Shown: positions 26,458 to 26,876 of the stretch, piece after piece
How the letters are laid out: each line of letters begins with the position of its first letter
How positions within the stretch are numbered: the first letter of the stretch is position 1
DNA from: DATECU01 sp035286745
Lineage (GTDB): Bacteria > Acidobacteriota > Vicinamibacteria > Fen-336
Direction of reading: 5' to 3'
Length of the DNA: 26,876 bases
NCBI GenBank assembly: GCA_035286745.1
Contig: DATECU010000220.1
Span: forward strand, 1 to 26,876
The notes under the pieces: generated by a model
Database searches by the model: none
What the model was told of the DNA's origin: nothing
The model's input: the letters and a program-made list of their open reading frames with translations, nothing else
Translations under genes and position numbers: made by a program

Positions 26458-26490
26458 TTCAGCGGACAGCCATCAGCTTTCAGCTGCGGC
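26458..26490 (+). repeat. Family B repeat fragment
   Basis: Contains CATCAGCTTTCAGCTGCGG, which shares TCAGCTTTCAGCT with the array at 12519-12555. It lies 10 bp after the toxin stop and at the truncated end of the UPF0175 relic. Confidence 0.55.
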
Positions 26491-26677
26491 AGGAGGCGAG
26501 AGGCTGGGGAGAGGACGAGCGGCCGATGGAGCAACCTCCGGCTCGGCCGGCAGAAAGCCGACCCATCTCGAACAGCTTTGCTCCCAGCGCGAGCCTCGCC
26601 TCTCGCTCGAACTGCTCCGGCGTTGACCCCAAAGCCACCAGGATCTCCTCCGAGCACTCGATCGTCACTTGCGCCAT
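26480..26677 (-). pseudogene. Truncated UPF0175-family gene (antitoxin-like)
   Basis: From ATG 26677, with a good Shine-Dalgarno sequence (GGAGG, 7 nt before it), the frame reads MAQVTIECSEEILVALGSTP then EQFEREARLALGAKLFEMGR and LSAGRA. This is the UPF0175 family start, which in full proteins continues with a helix-turn-helix (AAELAG-...). After residue 46 (near 26540) the similarity ends. Nineteen unrelated codons run through GC-rich sequence into the family B repeat, with a stop at 26480. Complete proteins are about 80-100 aa. UPF0175 genes often accompany PIN toxins; none is seen here. The fragment keeps its translation signals, so a shortened peptide may be made. Confidence 0.65.
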
Positions 26678-26796
26678 GGCGGGGCCTCCGCGGCAATTGT
26701 CCCACAAGGCAGTCCGAGGGCGTTGGCCAGCCCCTCCGCGGCACATCCCGCGACCACTGAGCTGCTGCGCGTTGTCTCCCATCCCGCCTCTGCCGT

Positions 26797-26836
26797 CCTC
26801 TGTGCCTCCGTGCCTCTGTGGTTCTCTTGTTGGTGG
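26797..26836 (+). repeat. Family A repeat fragment at the right edge
   Basis: CCTCTGTGCCTCCGTGCCTC followed by TGTGGTTCTCTTGTTGGTG. It matches the second unit at 8531-8562 and, in TGGTT-x-[CT]-C-[TC]TTGTTGGTG, the right end of the element at 7996-8022. Apart from this, 26678-26876 holds no recognisable gene. Confidence 0.55.
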
Positions 26837-26876
26837 GGATCCCGCCGCACCGCCTCCGCACCTCGGCATTCCGTTC

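Noticed and set aside
26283..26861. A 192-codon minus-strand frame over the toxin end, repeat B and repeat A
   Set aside because: Its parts translate the repeats and the antisense of the toxin. The UPF0175 start in another frame is the better-supported reading.

Overview
The window is 26.9 kb of very GC-rich DNA. It is densely coded, with many GTG and TTG starts and many 1-14 nt gene overlaps. Gene content and style fit a Gram-negative-type (diderm) environmental bacterium. Signs of this are a secretin, lipoprotein and signal-peptide sequences, pseudopilins ending in Tyr-x-Asp/Glu-Trp, and an Hfq without the usual His. Acidobacteriota is my best guess, but this is inference: no rRNA or other phylogenetic marker was tested.

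Layout. (1) 1-4304, housekeeping: the 5' part of an RmlD-like sugar-nucleotide reductase (minus), a two-unit DUF4388-like plus roadblock-like protein, a truncated FabG-type SDR relic, then tmk-holB (overlapping) and a divergent hfq. (2) 4415-10896: two large GT-C-like membrane proteins enclose pdxA, an orphan Phd-type antitoxin with a vapC relic, and smpB. Intergenic repeats lie around the antitoxin. (3) 10982-13392: a membrane histidine kinase and an OmpR-type response regulator, separated by an inverted-repeat element. (4) 13481-25131: one long, tightly packed plus-strand operon with its own sigma70-like promoter. It encodes a hybrid type II secretion/type IV pilus-like machine: GspF, GspE, PilM, PilN, PilO, two pseudopilins, a PilP/GspC-like protein, a secretin with a C-terminal cohesin-like domain, an Ig-like protein with a 15-Thr run, a lytic transglycosylase, a third atypical pseudopilin and an exported cyanophycinase-like S51 peptidase. 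A convergent gene for an exported STN-domain protein overlaps its end. (5) 25887-26876: a complete antitoxin/RelE-like toxin pair, a truncated UPF0175 gene and more repeats.

How the genes work together. The GspE ATPase would drive the GspF platform, and PilM/N/O would form the alignment complex. Pseudopilins would act as the piston, the PilP/GspC-like protein would couple to the secretin, and the transglycosylase would open peptidoglycan. The cohesin, Ig-like and S51 proteins are unusual operon members that may be exported, surface or assembly factors. No prepilin peptidase or retraction ATPase is present, so these must be encoded elsewhere. The adjacent two-component system is a candidate regulator by position only.

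Several genes have a -10-like hexamer only 6-9 nt before the start codon and no Shine-Dalgarno sequence, which suggests leaderless mRNAs. The accessory stretches hold two dispersed repeat families. Remnants of two toxin-antitoxin genes break off next to these repeats.
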